Source of the DNA: Paraburkholderia bryophila | GTDB lineage: Bacteria; Pseudomonadota; Gammaproteobacteria; Burkholderiales; Burkholderiaceae | Direction of reading: 5' to 3' | NCBI RefSeq assembly: GCF_003269035.1 | Contig: NZ_QLTK01000006.1 | Location: 248,001 to 312,000, forward strand | Length of the DNA: 64,000 bases | In this document: piece after piece, positions 55,271-64,000 of the stretch | Position numbering within the stretch: the stretch's first letter is position 1 | How the letters are laid out: the number at the start of each line of letters is the position of its first letter | Made by a program: the position numbers and the translations under genes | The notes under the pieces: model-generated | The model's database searches: none | What the model was told of the DNA's origin: nothing | What the model saw: the letters and a program-made list of their open reading frames with translations, nothing else

Positions 55271-55410
55271 TTCAAGCCGCTTCAGGCGGCGCAAAGCCGA
55301 TCGCTCGCCCTGTCCCGACGGTCCTTCGAGACAGGGTAGCGACGGCCCTCGCACTGAACGCCGCGACAGCGGAACAGGTAGGCAACTCGATCCCAAGAAC
55401 GGAGCAGGCG

Positions 55411-55947
55411 ATGAACGGCGTTCCTTTTCCGGTGGGTCCGTGCGTGATGACGCTGGCGATGCTGGCAGCAGTGTGGGACATCCAGACACGCCGGATTCCT
55501 AACTGGCTGGTGGCGACAGGTTTGCTCGTGGCGATACCCGTGCAGTGGTTCACGCACGGCGGAGTCGACGCGATGGTGATGTGGTTCGGCGGCATGCTGG
55601 CGGGCGGTGCGATCTTCCTGCCCGGCTACGCGATGCGGCTGATGGGTGCCGGCGACGTGAAGCTGATGGCCGCGATCGGCGCCTTCTGCGGCGCTTACGG
55701 TGCACTTGAAATTGGATTGGCGACCTGTGCGGTGGGCGGCATCGGGTCGCTGGCAATCATGATCCGGCGACGCCAGATGCGCGCCGGACTGAGCGGGGTA
55801 GCCGCGTTGCTGGTCAGTTGCACGACGCCGGGAAACGGCGCGGCGCGACGCGCCGGCAGCGTCGCCGGTAGTAGTGCCATGGGGACCATGCCGTACGGAG
55901 TGGCCATAGCAATAGGCAGCGCGCTCGTGTTGTTCGCCAGCGTGTGA
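55411..55947 (+). CDS. cpaA: Prepilin peptidase CpaA/TadV
   Basis: 178 residues from the ATG at 55411 (GGAG six bases upstream). Aspartic membrane protease that cleaves Flp prepilin. The two catalytic Asp residues are in WDIQTRRIPNWL (D23) and GAGDVKLMAAIGAFCGAYGA (D82, the GxGD motif). Several membrane segments. It lies 140 bp behind flp; the spacer may let flp be expressed more strongly than the assembly genes. Confidence 0.92.
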   Translation: MNGVPFPVGPCVMTLAMLAAVWDIQTRRIPNWLVATGLLVAIPVQWFTHGGVDAMVMWFGGMLAGGAIFLPGYAMRLMGAGDVKLMAAIGAFCGAYGALEIGLATCAVGGIGSLAIMIRRRQMRAGLSGVAALLVSCTTPGNGAARRAGSVAGSSAMGTMPYGVAIAIGSALVLFASV

Positions 55948-55983
55948 CGCGTGCCGGGTGGGACAACAATTCGGGGGTTGAAA

Positions 55984-56823
55984 ATGAAAAACGCGCGCGC
56001 TGTAACGATGTTGCTGATCGCGACGCTGGCCGGGCTCACCGCCGTGGTGTTCGCCTCGCGCTGGATGGTCTCGCAGTCGTCGAGCGCCACCACCAAAGTC
56101 GTGGTGGCCGCAACCGATATCAATCTCGGCCAGCGGATCGGACCGGACTTCCTCAAAGTCACCGACTGGCCTTCCAATAGCGTGCCGCCCGGCGCGTACA
56201 CCGACATTCAGAAACTCGACGGCCGCGTGCTGAAGGACAGCCTGTTGCACGGCGAGCCGGTGGTCGACGCGAAGCTCACGCCCGTCGGCACGCTCGGCGG
56301 CCTCTCGGCGGTGATCGGCGAAGGCCAGCGCGCCATCACGGTACGAGTGAACGACGTGATCGGCGTGGCGGGCTTCGCGCTGCCGGGCAACTACGTCGAC
56401 ATCATCGTCAATACGCAGAAAGACGGCAGCGCCGCCGCCGGCCAGCACGACCAGAACATCTCGAAGATCGTGCTCGAAAAAATTCTCGTCCTCGCGGTCG
56501 CCCAGCAGGTGGGTCGCGACGAAACCAAACCGAAAGTGGTCGACGCGGTGACGCTCGAAGTGTCGCCGGAACAGGCCGAGAAAATCGATCTGGCGCGCAG
56601 CATCGGCACGCTTTCCCTGGTGTTGCGCAACCAGATCGATCCGCAGGCGATCGACACCGCCGGCGCGACCAAGTCCTCGCTGCTGAAGACGCCGGTCGTG
56701 GCGGTCGCGGTCGCCGCGTCCGAACCGAAGCCGGCGCGGATCGTGCGCAAGGTGGCACTGCGTGCGCCGGGTAACTGCGTGCGAGTACTCGACGGCGCCG
56801 ACGCAAGACAAGAATGTTTTTGA
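55984..56823 (+). CDS. cpaB: Flp pilus assembly protein CpaB/RcpC
   Basis: 279 residues from the ATG at 55984. An N-terminal membrane anchor (VTMLLIATLAGLTAVVFA) is followed by an SAF/beta-clip domain (VVVAATDINLGQRIGPDFLK; GRVLKDSLLHGEPVVDAKLT) and a second conserved part (ITVRVNDVIGVAGFALPGNY; VDIIVNTQKDG). CpaB proteins sit in the periplasm near the secretin and may contact peptidoglycan. Same order as in other tad loci. Confidence 0.92.
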   Translation: MKNARAVTMLLIATLAGLTAVVFASRWMVSQSSSATTKVVVAATDINLGQRIGPDFLKVTDWPSNSVPPGAYTDIQKLDGRVLKDSLLHGEPVVDAKLTPVGTLGGLSAVIGEGQRAITVRVNDVIGVAGFALPGNYVDIIVNTQKDGSAAAGQHDQNISKIVLEKILVLAVAQQVGRDETKPKVVDAVTLEVSPEQAEKIDLARSIGTLSLVLRNQIDPQAIDTAGATKSSLLKTPVVAVAVAASEPKPARIVRKVALRAPGNCVRVLDGADARQECF

Positions 56824-56908
56824 CAGGTTTAAGCCTGCAAGCCGTGACCGATACGCGACTGAGTTCGACCGGCAGCGCGTGAAAAACGGCACTCAACGGG
56901 GGTAGGAC

Positions 56909-58690
56909 ATGAACGCCAGAACGACACAGCGCGCTTGCGCGCCGCAGCACCCGCACGGCCCGCGCGAAGCGAAATCGCTTGCACCACGCAGCCGTACCCG
57001 GATCGCCGACGCCTGCACCTGCGTGCTGCTCGGTTTGTCTCTGGCGATGCTGCCGGTGGCCCAGGCCAGCGCCCAGGACGTGCCGGGTTTGCCGGGCACG
57101 CCGATCGCGGTGGCCCCCAACGGCACCGTGCATCTGACCATCGCCGCCAGCGGCATGAGCGGCGGCGCCACCTCGCGCGGCATGCAACAAACCGGCCGCG
57201 GACCGAATTGCAGCGGCCCGATCGCCGACCATACCGAAGTGACGATTCCGGTCGGCAAGTCGGCCATGGTCGACATCCGCGAGCCGGTCCGCTCGCGCAC
57301 CGTCGGTAATCCGTCGATCGTGCAGGCCATGCTCGTATCGCCGCAAACGCTCTACCTGCTCGGCTCGGACGTCGGCACCACCAACATGATCGTGCAAGGC
57401 CGCAGCGGCTCCTGCACGATCATCGACGTGAGTGTCGGCGCCGATCCGGGCGGCCTGCAACACACGCTCGCCACGCTGATGCCCGAGGAAACCGGCATCC
57501 AGGTGCGGGCCGCCGCCGACACGCTGGTGCTCACCGGCACCGTCACCGACGCGGTCAAGGCCGAACGCGTGATGGAACTCGCGCGGGCCTTCGTGGCCCG
57601 TCCCACCGCCGCGCTGCAAAGCGGCGCGCCGATGGGCAGCGGTCCGCTGCCGGTGGGCGCCGCGCCGCGCGCCATGGGCGCGCCGACGCCCGCGCTCGGC
57701 GGCGGAAGCGGCGAACGCATCATCAACATGATGCAGGTGGCCGCGCCGCAGCAGGTCATGCTCGAAGTGAAGGTCGCCGAAGTCTCGAAGACGCTGATCG
57801 ACCAGCTCGGCGTGCAAGCGAATCTGAACGGCGGCATTGGCAGCTGGAGCTTCGGGCTGCTGGCGAATTTCCTGTCCGGCGGGCTCGGCGCGCTGACCGC
57901 GTCGAAAGCGAATAACTCGCCGCTCGGATTGACCGTCGACGCGCAGAAAACCGATCAGCTCGTGAAGATTCTCGCCGAACCGAACCTGATGGCGATCAGC
58001 GGTCAGGAAGCGAGCTTCCTCGCCGGCGGCAAGGTGTATATCCCGGTGCCGCAAAGCAACGGTTCGGGCGGCACGACCATCGTGCTGCAGGAAGAGCAAT
58101 ACGGCGTGGGCCTGACCTTCACGCCGACCGTGCTCGAAGGCGGCCGCATCAACCTGAAAGTGTCGCCGGAGGTGTCGGAGCTGTCGTCCACCGGCGTGGT
58201 GGTGAGCGCCGGCAACTCGAATTCGACGACGATCCTGCCGCTGATCACCACACGGCGCGCCTCGACCACGCTGCAGGTGTTCGACGGTCAGAGCTTCGCG
58301 ATCGGCGGTCTGATGAAGAGCAACGTGACCGGCACGCTGAAGGGCTTGCCCGGCGTCGGCGAACTGCCGGTGCTCGGTGCGCTGTTCCGCAGCACCAGCT
58401 ACGAGCAGGACAAGACCGAACTGGTGTTCGTCGTGACGCCGCGCCTCGCGAAGCCGCTGCCGCAGCACTACCCGCTGCCCACCGATCATTTCGGCGATGC
58501 CGGCGAAGCGAACGTGTACCTGACCGGCCACATGGAAGGCACGAAGCGCGCGGCACCCGGCGCGGACGGCTCGGCGCCGGCGCAGCTTCCTCCGCCGAAG
58601 CCGGTACCCGCGCCGGCACAGTCGTCGGCGGCCGACGTGGCGCTGATTCCGCCCACGCCCGACAGCCACGACGCCCCCGCCGTCCATTGA
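56909..58690 (+). CDS. cpaC: Tad secretin CpaC/RcpA
   Basis: 593 residues. Outer-membrane secretin through which the Flp pilus emerges. After a signal-like region (LLGLSLAMLPVAQASA) come the N-domains (VGKSAMVDIREPVRSRTVGN; TTNMIVQGRSGSCTIIDVSV, a BON-like stretch from about 190) and the secretin core (QQVMLEVKVAEVSKTLIDQL, VLEGGRINLKVSPEVSELSS, FAIGGLMKSNVTGTLKGLPG, LVFVVTPRLAKPLP). The C-terminus is Pro/Ala-rich. The gene starts 85 bp after cpaB. Confidence 0.95.
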   Translation: MNARTTQRACAPQHPHGPREAKSLAPRSRTRIADACTCVLLGLSLAMLPVAQASAQDVPGLPGTPIAVAPNGTVHLTIAASGMSGGATSRGMQQTGRGPNCSGPIADHTEVTIPVGKSAMVDIREPVRSRTVGNPSIVQAMLVSPQTLYLLGSDVGTTNMIVQGRSGSCTIIDVSVGADPGGLQHTLATLMPEETGIQVRAAADTLVLTGTVTDAVKAERVMELARAFVARPTAALQSGAPMGSGPLPVGAAPRAMGAPTPALGGGSGERIINMMQVAAPQQVMLEVKVAEVSKTLIDQLGVQANLNGGIGSWSFGLLANFLSGGLGALTASKANNSPLGLTVDAQKTDQLVKILAEPNLMAISGQEASFLAGGKVYIPVPQSNGSGGTTIVLQEEQYGVGLTFTPTVLEGGRINLKVSPEVSELSSTGVVVSAGNSNSTTILPLITTRRASTTLQVFDGQSFAIGGLMKSNVTGTLKGLPGVGELPVLGALFRSTSYEQDKTELVFVVTPRLAKPLPQHYPLPTDHFGDAGEANVYLTGHMEGTKRAAPGADGSAPAQLPPPKPVPAPAQSSAADVALIPPTPDSHDAPAVH

Positions 58691-58713
58691 TGCGCGACCC
58701 ACTGGAGATCGAC

Positions 58714-59007
58714 ATGACATCCATCCACACATTGATCCGGGCCGCGCTGTGCGCGGGATTCTGCGCCGCGCTGGCCGGCTGCATGACCTCGACGCCGCAC
58801 TGGGACGCCGCCTTCGGCGACTCGGTCCGGCAACTGCGCGAAATGCAGACGCTCAATCCGCAAGGCTCGGCCAACACCGATCCGGTGGCGGGCATCGATG
58901 GCGCGGCGGCGGCATCGGCGCAGAAGAGCTACGCCAAATCGTTCACGGCGCCGCCCGCGCCGACCAACAGCTTCACGATCGGCATCGGCTCGTCGAGCAA
59001 CTACTGA
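58714..59007 (+). CDS. Small lipoprotein of the tad locus
   Basis: 97 residues from the ATG at 58714 (GGAG upstream). The signal peptide ends in a lipobox, ALAGC, so it is lipidated, probably to the outer membrane. Mature part: TPHWDAAFGDSVRQLREMQT, then an Ala/Ser-rich tail. Located between secretin and TadZ genes, where other tad loci have a small lipoprotein (pilotin or RcpB-like). The family is common in Burkholderia-type tad loci; the exact role (secretin pilotin) is an inference. Confidence 0.78.
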   Translation: MTSIHTLIRAALCAGFCAALAGCMTSTPHWDAAFGDSVRQLREMQTLNPQGSANTDPVAGIDGAAAASAQKSYAKSFTAPPAPTNSFTIGIGSSSNY

Positions 59008-59051
59008 AGTGCTTGCGCGCGACGATCCGGATTCACGCCTGGAGACACACC

Positions 59052-60257
59052 ATGATCGACACCCTTCTGATTTCGTCCAGCGCCGAGCGCGCGCCCCGCA
59101 TCGCGGCGCGTCTCGAAGCGAGCGGCATGGCGTTCCGTCTGCGCACGCTGCACGGCACCGCGAAACAGTTGCGGGTACACGCCGCGGCGATCCGCAGCGC
59201 CGATCTGCTGATCGTCGACGACGCCGACCTGACGCCGCGCGACCTGAGCGGCGTCGAAGAGGCGCTGTCCCACACGCCGCATCTGCACTGCATGCTGGTG
59301 ACGCCGTCGCCGTCCACCACGCTGCTGATGGCGGCGATGCGCGTCGGCGTGCGCCACGTGCTGTCCTGGCCGCTCGACGAAGCCGAGTTCGCCGACGCGC
59401 TCGCGCATGTGTCGGCCAAAAAACACGCCGGCATGCGCCGCGAAGGCCGGGTCGTGTCGTTCACCTCCTGCAAGGGCGGCAGCGGCACCACGCTGATCGC
59501 CGTGAATCTCGCCTATGCGCTGGCCGCGCAGCGCGACAAACGCGTGCTGCTGATCGATCTGAACCAGCAGTTCGCCGACGCCAGCCTGCTGGTGGCCGAC
59601 ACAACCCCGCCCGCCACGCTCGCCGACCTGTGCTCGCAGATCGACCGGCTCGACGCCGCGTTCTTCGAAGCCTGCGTGATGCACGTACATCCGAATCTCG
59701 ATGTGCTGGCAGGCGCGGGCGATCCGGTCAAATCGGGTGAACTGCGCGCCACGCATCTGGAGCGGATTCTGACGCTGGTGCGCGAGCAATACGACGCGGT
59801 GTTGATCGACGTCGGCCAGAACATCAATCCGCTCGCGATCCACTCGCTCGATCACAGCGACTCGATCTGCATGATCGTGCGGCAGAACGTGCTGTATCTG
59901 CACGCGGGGCGCCGCATGCTGGATATTTTCCGCGAGCTGGGCTATTCGGCGAGCAAGGTGAAACTGATCGTCAACCAGTACGAGAAGAACGCCCGCATCG
60001 ACCTGACCACGCTCGAAGAGACCTTCGGCGCGAAGGTCGCGCATCACCTGCCGCGCGACGAAAAGCAGGCCACCGAAGCGCTCAATCACGGCGTGCCGCT
60101 GGTCACCGCCGCGAAGGGCGGGGCGCTGGCACAAGGCATCGTGCAACTGGCCGACCTGTTGTGGCCGCCGTTGCCGGCGGGGCCGCGCAAGAGCGTGTTC
60201 GGCCGTTTGTTGCAGGGCCGGCCGGGTGCGGCGCCGCGCCTGAAGACCGGACACTGA
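59052..60257 (+). CDS. tadZ: TadZ/CpaE pilus-localisation ATPase
   Basis: 401 residues. A receiver-like N-terminal domain (ADLLIVDDADLTPRDLSG; VGVRHVLSWPLDEAEFADAL) precedes a ParA/MinD-like domain with the deviant Walker A CKGGSGTTLIAVNLAYA and Walker B-like VLLIDLNQQF and DAVLIDVG. TadZ homologues place the pilus machine at the cell pole. Good ribosome site (GGAGACACACC). Conserved tad order: secretin, lipoprotein, tadZ, tadA. Confidence 0.93.
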   Translation: MIDTLLISSSAERAPRIAARLEASGMAFRLRTLHGTAKQLRVHAAAIRSADLLIVDDADLTPRDLSGVEEALSHTPHLHCMLVTPSPSTTLLMAAMRVGVRHVLSWPLDEAEFADALAHVSAKKHAGMRREGRVVSFTSCKGGSGTTLIAVNLAYALAAQRDKRVLLIDLNQQFADASLLVADTTPPATLADLCSQIDRLDAAFFEACVMHVHPNLDVLAGAGDPVKSGELRATHLERILTLVREQYDAVLIDVGQNINPLAIHSLDHSDSICMIVRQNVLYLHAGRRMLDIFRELGYSASKVKLIVNQYEKNARIDLTTLEETFGAKVAHHLPRDEKQATEALNHGVPLVTAAKGGALAQGIVQLADLLWPPLPAGPRKSVFGRLLQGRPGAAPRLKTGH

Positions 60258-60310
60258 GCGGCATGAGCCGGTTCAAACCGGCGGCCCGATAAAACCAAGC
60301 GGAGAGCACC

Positions 60311-61690
60311 ATGTCATTGCGCGAACAGTTGATGATGCAGAACGGCGGCATGCCGTTCGATGCGGCCGGCGGCGCGGCGGCGGCCGGTGTCGCGGCTGAA
60401 AGCCTGGCGGCGCGGCGCGCGTATCAGGAACTCAAGATGAACATCCACCAGGCGATCATCGACCGGGTGGAACTCGACAAGCTGCAACGCCTGTCGCCCG
60501 AGCAGATCAAGCGCGAGCTCGCGCAACTGGTTGAAAAGATCGTCGACGAAGACAAGATCGCGCTGAACGAACTCGAGCGCCGCCGTCTCGCGCAGGACGT
60601 CCACGACGAAATGGTCGGTCTCGGTCCGCTCGAACCCTTGCTCAACGATCCGACCATCTCCGACATTCTGGTCAACACGTCGCAGCACGTGTACGTGGAA
60701 CGGCGCGGCCGCCTCGAACACACCGACGTGACCTTCTACGACGACGCGCATCTGATGAAGATCATCGAGCGGATTGTGTCGCGGGTCGGCCGCCGGATCG
60801 ACGAATCCACGCCGATGGTCGACGCGCGGTTGCCCGACGGCTCGCGCGTCAACGCGATCATTCCGCCCTCCGCGATCGACGGCCCGCTGGTGTCGATTCG
60901 CCGCTTCGCGGTGAATCCGCTCACGGTCGCCGACATGGTCAACAACCAGAGCTTCACGCCCGCCATGGCGCAACTGCTCGAAGCGCTGATCAAGGCCAAG
61001 CTGAACGTGCTGATTTCCGGCGGCACGGGCAGCGGCAAAACCACCTTGCTCAACCTGCTGTCCGGTTTCATTCCGGAAGACGAACGGGTCGTGACGATCG
61101 AAGACGCGGCCGAATTGCAGATGCGCCAGCAACACGTGCTGCGGCTCGAAACCCGGCCGCCGAACATTGAAGGCAAGGGCGAAATCTCGCAGCGTTCGCT
61201 GGTACGCAACGCGCTGCGGATGCGGCCCGACCGCATCGTGCTCGGCGAAGTGCGCGGCGCGGAAGCGCTCGACATGCTGCACGCCATGAACACCGGCCAC
61301 GAAGGCTCGATGGCGACGCTGCACGCGAACACGCCGCGCGACGCGCTGACGCGTCTGGAGAACATGGTCGGCATGGCCGGCCTGACGATGCCGATCAAGG
61401 CGATCCGCCAGCAGATCGCCTCGGCGATCACGGTGGTGGTGCAGGCCTCGCGGTTGACCGACGGCCGCCGCAAGCTGATGAGCATTCAGGAAATCACCGG
61501 CATGGAAGGCGACGTCATCAACATGCAGGAAATTTTTTCGTTCAAGCGGACCGGCGTCGACGAAAACGGCATGATCAAAGGCTATTTCGGCGCAACCGGC
61601 GTGCGGCCGATTTTCAGCGAACGGCTGGCCAGCTTCGGTATCGCGCTGCCCGATCAGATGTTCGATCCGTCGCGGCGCTTCGAAGTATGA
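60311..61690 (+). CDS. tadA: TadA/CpaF pilus assembly ATPase
   Basis: 459 residues, hexameric type II/IV secretion ATPase driving Flp pilus assembly. Walker [17 protein letters not shown], Asp box ([12 protein letters not shown]), Walker B region [20 protein letters not shown] and His box ([20 protein letters not shown]) are all present. The N-terminal domain (about 25-150) matches CpaF. Standard tad position and length. Confidence 0.97.
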   Translation: MSLREQLMMQNGGMPFDAAGGAAAAGVAAESLAARRAYQELKMNIHQAIIDRVELDKLQRLSPEQIKRELAQLVEKIVDEDKIALNELERRRLAQDVHDEMVGLGPLEPLLNDPTISDILVNTSQHVYVERRGRLEHTDVTFYDDAHLMKIIERIVSRVGRRIDESTPMVDARLPDGSRVNAIIPPSAIDGPLVSIRRFAVNPLTVADMVNNQSFTPAMAQLLEALIKAKLNVLISGGTGSGKTTLLNLLSGFIPEDERVVTIEDAAELQMRQQHVLRLETRPPNIEGKGEISQRSLVRNALRMRPDRIVLGEVRGAEALDMLHAMNTGHEGSMATLHANTPRDALTRLENMVGMAGLTMPIKAIRQQIASAITVVVQASRLTDGRRKLMSIQEITGMEGDVINMQEIFSFKRTGVDENGMIKGYFGATGVRPIFSERLASFGIALPDQMFDPSRRFEV

Positions 61691-61726
61691 ACGGCGCCAC
61701 GTTCAAACGGCCTGAAGGAGCGTGAC

Positions 61727-62704
61727 ATGAACACATCGTTTATCGCTTTCGCGGTGCTCGCGTTTCTCGCGGTCGTGCTGCTGATCGAAGGCGTCTATCT
61801 GTTCTGGAGCAGCCACCATGGGCCGGCCGTCAAACGCATGGACGAGCGGTTGCGCGCGCTCTCGGCGTCGGGCAACGTTAGCAACGAGCCGTTGTCGATT
61901 CTCAAGCAGCGTCTCTTGAGCGAGTCGCCGTTCGTCACGCGGCTGTTGCTGCGCATTCCGCGCGTTCATGCACTCGACCGGCAATTGCAGCAGTCGGGGT
62001 TGAAGTGGTCGGTGGCGCGCTTTGTCGCCTATACGCTGTTGTGCGCGCTCGTCGGCGCTTTCATCGCATGGCTGACCGGCTTGCCCTCGCTCGTGATCGT
62101 CGCCACGGCGCTGGTGCCGAGCCTGTTGCCCGCGCTGATTCTGCGCCGCAAGCGCGCCAAACGGGTGCTGCGGCTCGAACGCCAATTGCCCGATGCCGCC
62201 GATCTGATCGCCCGCGCGCTGCGCGCCGGACACTCGTTTCCCGCCGCGCTCGGCATGGTCGGCGACGAATTGCCGAACCCGCTCGGCGGCGAGTTCGCCC
62301 TCGTGTTCGACGAGATCAATTACGGCGTGTCGTTGAACGATGCGCTGCTGAACATGGTGGACCGCGTGCCAGTCGACGATCTGCGCTACTTCGTGATCGC
62401 CGTGTTGATCCAGCGCGAAGCGGGCGGCAACCTCGCAGAGATTCTCGGCTGCATCAGCGGGATCATTCGCGAACGGATGAAGCTGCTCGGCAAAGTCCGC
62501 GTGCTGTCGGCGGAAGGGCGCCTGTCGGCCTGGATACTCGGCGCGCTGCCGTTCGTGATCATCGGGCTTCTGACGGTGCTCAATCCGGACTACATCACCG
62601 TGTTCTGGAAAGACCCGGCCGGCATGCAGATCGCGGGCGTGTCGCTGACCATGATGCTGTTCGGCATTCTGTGGATGCGCAAGATCGTGCGCATCCACAT
62701 CTAG
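61727..62704 (+). CDS. tadB: Tad inner-membrane platform protein TadB
   Basis: 325 residues. T2SF (GspF) domain in the middle (AADLIARALRAGHSFPAALG, NPLGGEFALVFDEINYGVSL, LREAGG-type FFVIAVLIQREAGGNLAEIL), flanked by N-terminal membrane segments (VLAFLAVVLLIEGVYLFW) and two at the C-terminus (ILGALPFVIIGLLTVL, VSLTMMLFGILWM). Together with TadC it forms the platform contacted by TadA. 36 bp behind tadA. Confidence 0.94.
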   Translation: MNTSFIAFAVLAFLAVVLLIEGVYLFWSSHHGPAVKRMDERLRALSASGNVSNEPLSILKQRLLSESPFVTRLLLRIPRVHALDRQLQQSGLKWSVARFVAYTLLCALVGAFIAWLTGLPSLVIVATALVPSLLPALILRRKRAKRVLRLERQLPDAADLIARALRAGHSFPAALGMVGDELPNPLGGEFALVFDEINYGVSLNDALLNMVDRVPVDDLRYFVIAVLIQREAGGNLAEILGCISGIIRERMKLLGKVRVLSAEGRLSAWILGALPFVIIGLLTVLNPDYITVFWKDPAGMQIAGVSLTMMLFGILWMRKIVRIHI

Positions 62705-62748
62705 ACCACGGATTTCATCACGAGGAGCGCGGGCCCGGCCCGCAGACC

Positions 62749-63723
62749 ATGAAAACAGAACAGATCGTCTTGCTCGGGGTGATGTTCCTGATCGTGTTCG
62801 GCGCGGCGCTGAAGGCAATGGTGTTGCTGCGGCCCGATCCGGTGCAACGGCGTATCGAGGGGCTTGGACAGACGGGCTCGACGGGCGGCATCGACCTCGA
62901 CGGCGCGGCGGGTTCCGGCGCGCAGAAGAACTGGGTCGAAACCGTCACGAAGGTCTCGGAGCGCGTCGCCCGGCTGTCGCTGCCGAAAGACGATTGGGAC
63001 AAGTCGGCATTGCGTCTGCGCTTCGCGAATGCGGGCATTCGCAACCCCTCCGCGCCGGCCATCTACTTCGCGGCCAAGACGGTGTTGGCGCTGGTGCTGC
63101 CGGCGATCGCGCTGATCTTTCTCGGCAACGTCTTCGACGCCGACCAGCGCATGCTGTTGCTGATGGCAGTGCTGGTGGCGTCGGCGCTCGGCTTCTATCT
63201 GCCGAACCTGGTGCTGACCCGGATGATCGAGCGCCGTCAGCGCACGCTGTTCGAAGACTTGCCCGACGCGCTCGACCTGATGACCGTCTGCGTGGAAGCA
63301 GGCCTCGGCCTCGACGCGGCGATGATGCGGGTCACCCAGGAAATCGGCGTGAAAAGCCTCGCGCTGAAGGACGAGTTCGACATGGTGCTGCTGGAATTGC
63401 GGGCCGGTTCAGGTCGCGACAAGGCGCTGCGCAACCTGTCGCTGCGCACGGGCGTCGAGGATATCGACACGCTCGCCGCCATGCTGATCCAGGCGGAGCG
63501 CTTCGGTACCAGCGTGGGCGATTCGCTCCGTGTTTATACCGACAACCTGCGCACCAAACGGCGCTTGCGTGCCGAAGAGCAGGCTGCCAAGATCGCACTA
63601 AAGCTGCTGTTTCCTCTGATGTTTTTTATTTTCCCGACGCTGATGGCTGTGCTGGTCGGTCCGTCGGCGATCCGACTGGTCCGCCAGCTGTTCCCGATCA
63701 TGAACAGCATGGCGGGCGGCTGA
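62749..63723 (+). CDS. tadC: Tad inner-membrane platform protein TadC
   Basis: 324 residues from the ATG at 62749 (GAGGAG upstream, then a GC-rich spacer). Same family as TadB: N-terminal membrane segment (IVLLGVMFLIVFGAALKAMV), central pair (VLALVLPAIALIFLG, LMAVLVASALGFYLP) and the T2SF core (LFEDLPDALDLMTVCVEAGL, MLIQAERFGTSVGDSLRVY) with C-terminal membrane segments (LLFPLMFFIFPTLMAVLVG). Last recognised tad gene; TadD, E, F and G are not seen in the window. Confidence 0.94.
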   Translation: MKTEQIVLLGVMFLIVFGAALKAMVLLRPDPVQRRIEGLGQTGSTGGIDLDGAAGSGAQKNWVETVTKVSERVARLSLPKDDWDKSALRLRFANAGIRNPSAPAIYFAAKTVLALVLPAIALIFLGNVFDADQRMLLLMAVLVASALGFYLPNLVLTRMIERRQRTLFEDLPDALDLMTVCVEAGLGLDAAMMRVTQEIGVKSLALKDEFDMVLLELRAGSGRDKALRNLSLRTGVEDIDTLAAMLIQAERFGTSVGDSLRVYTDNLRTKRRLRAEEQAAKIALKLLFPLMFFIFPTLMAVLVGPSAIRLVRQLFPIMNSMAGG

Positions 63724-63768
63724 GCGACGGGTGCGCCGTTGATGCACAAGTACTTACCGGGGAATTCC

Positions 63769-64000
63769 ATGTTTGCGTCGAGCGCGTTTGCCGATCTGCT
63801 GCACCACGCCGGCCAGTGGCTGCGCGGCTACCTGCTCGTGCTGGCGATCATGGCCATCGGCGCGGTGCTGGAGCGGCGCTGGCCGGCCGACCTGCTGCAA
63901 TCGCGCGCCGGGCAGCGTTTCAACATGATGTATGCCGGGTTGTACCTGGTGTTGGCCGAGGCGGTAAAGCCGCTGCTGGCGGCCGCCAGCGTGGCGATCG
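63769..64000 (+). CDS. Membrane protein, possible sterol-desaturase/fatty-acid-hydroxylase family (5' part)
   Basis: Cut by the right edge; 77 codons visible. The N-terminus has a membrane segment (GYLLVLAIMAIGAVLERRWP) and QRFNMMYAGLYLVLAEAVKP leading into another. The ERRWPA...RFN-YA-LYL pattern resembles sterol-desaturase-family (fatty acid hydroxylase) proteins, but the His clusters that would prove it lie beyond the edge. An ATG nine codons earlier (63742) is possible. It follows tadC by 45 bp and may be co-transcribed. Confidence 0.5.
   Translation, partial: MFASSAFADLLHHAGQWLRGYLLVLAIMAIGAVLERRWPADLLQSRAGQRFNMMYAGLYLVLAEAVKPLLAAASVAI

Overview
The window is GC-rich DNA with a Burkholderiaceae character, most likely a Paraburkholderia-type chromosome. 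The evidence is the set of gene families (sugar ABC transporters with ROK and LacI repressors, katG, bfr, a tad pilus locus, many LysR regulators), the codon use and the dense gene packing. No rRNA, tRNA, CRISPR array, insertion sequence or phage gene was seen. The identification rests on gene content only.

Layout, left to right. (1) 0-3.5 kb: a fructose-type ABC transporter operon on the minus strand (binding protein, permease, single-domain ATPase), followed by a ROK repressor cut by the window edge; promoter and a palindromic operator can be read. (2) 3.7-4.5 kb: a YcgR-like PilZ protein. (3) 4.6-12.4 kb: a LacI repressor divergent from an ATPase / GH42 beta-galactosidase / binding protein / two permeases operon, closed by a strong terminator. 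(4) 12.5-15.1 kb: a membrane hybrid sensor kinase whose phospho-acceptor His is replaced by Gln. (5) 15.3-22.9 kb: msrA, a FUSC-type membrane protein with bfr, a flavin monooxygenase, a DUF1993 protein, katG and a cupin protein, largely stress and iron functions. (6) 23-27.9 kb: an LprI-like periplasmic protein, then a TonB-dependent receptor-exbB-exbD-tonB operon with a Zur-like box at its promoter, next to a decayed LysR gene.

(7) 28.6-31.5 kb: the most unusual locus, a protein with an N-terminal cyclic-nucleotide-binding domain and a C-terminal FliG-like domain, followed by MotA-like and MotB-like stator genes, with no flagellar gene nearby. (8) 31.7-38.6 kb: XRE and LysR regulators, a RidA and PLP-aminotransferase pair, a DUF1330 protein, a LysR/MFS divergent pair and a lipocalin-like protein. 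(9) 38.8-43.6 kb: a secreted S53 peptidase and a secreted beta-propeller protein separated by an AT-rich island, plus a small DUF2322 protein. (10) 43.9-49.7 kb: a tightly packed six-gene set (GT2 glycosyltransferase, exported unknown protein, ferritin-like di-iron protein, second glycosyltransferase, PAP2 phosphatase, fatty acid desaturase) that looks like an undescribed glycolipid or envelope-lipid pathway. (11) 49.8-54 kb: a secreted alpha/beta hydrolase, an HTH-GAF regulator, a candidate small RNA and a chemoreceptor. (12) 54.7-64 kb: a tad (Flp pilus) locus with a textbook sigma-54 promoter upstream of flp, running from flp through tadC, then a membrane protein cut by the right edge.

Starts were chosen from ribosome binding sites and family N-termini. 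Regulator identities for DNA sites are inferences from motif shape.
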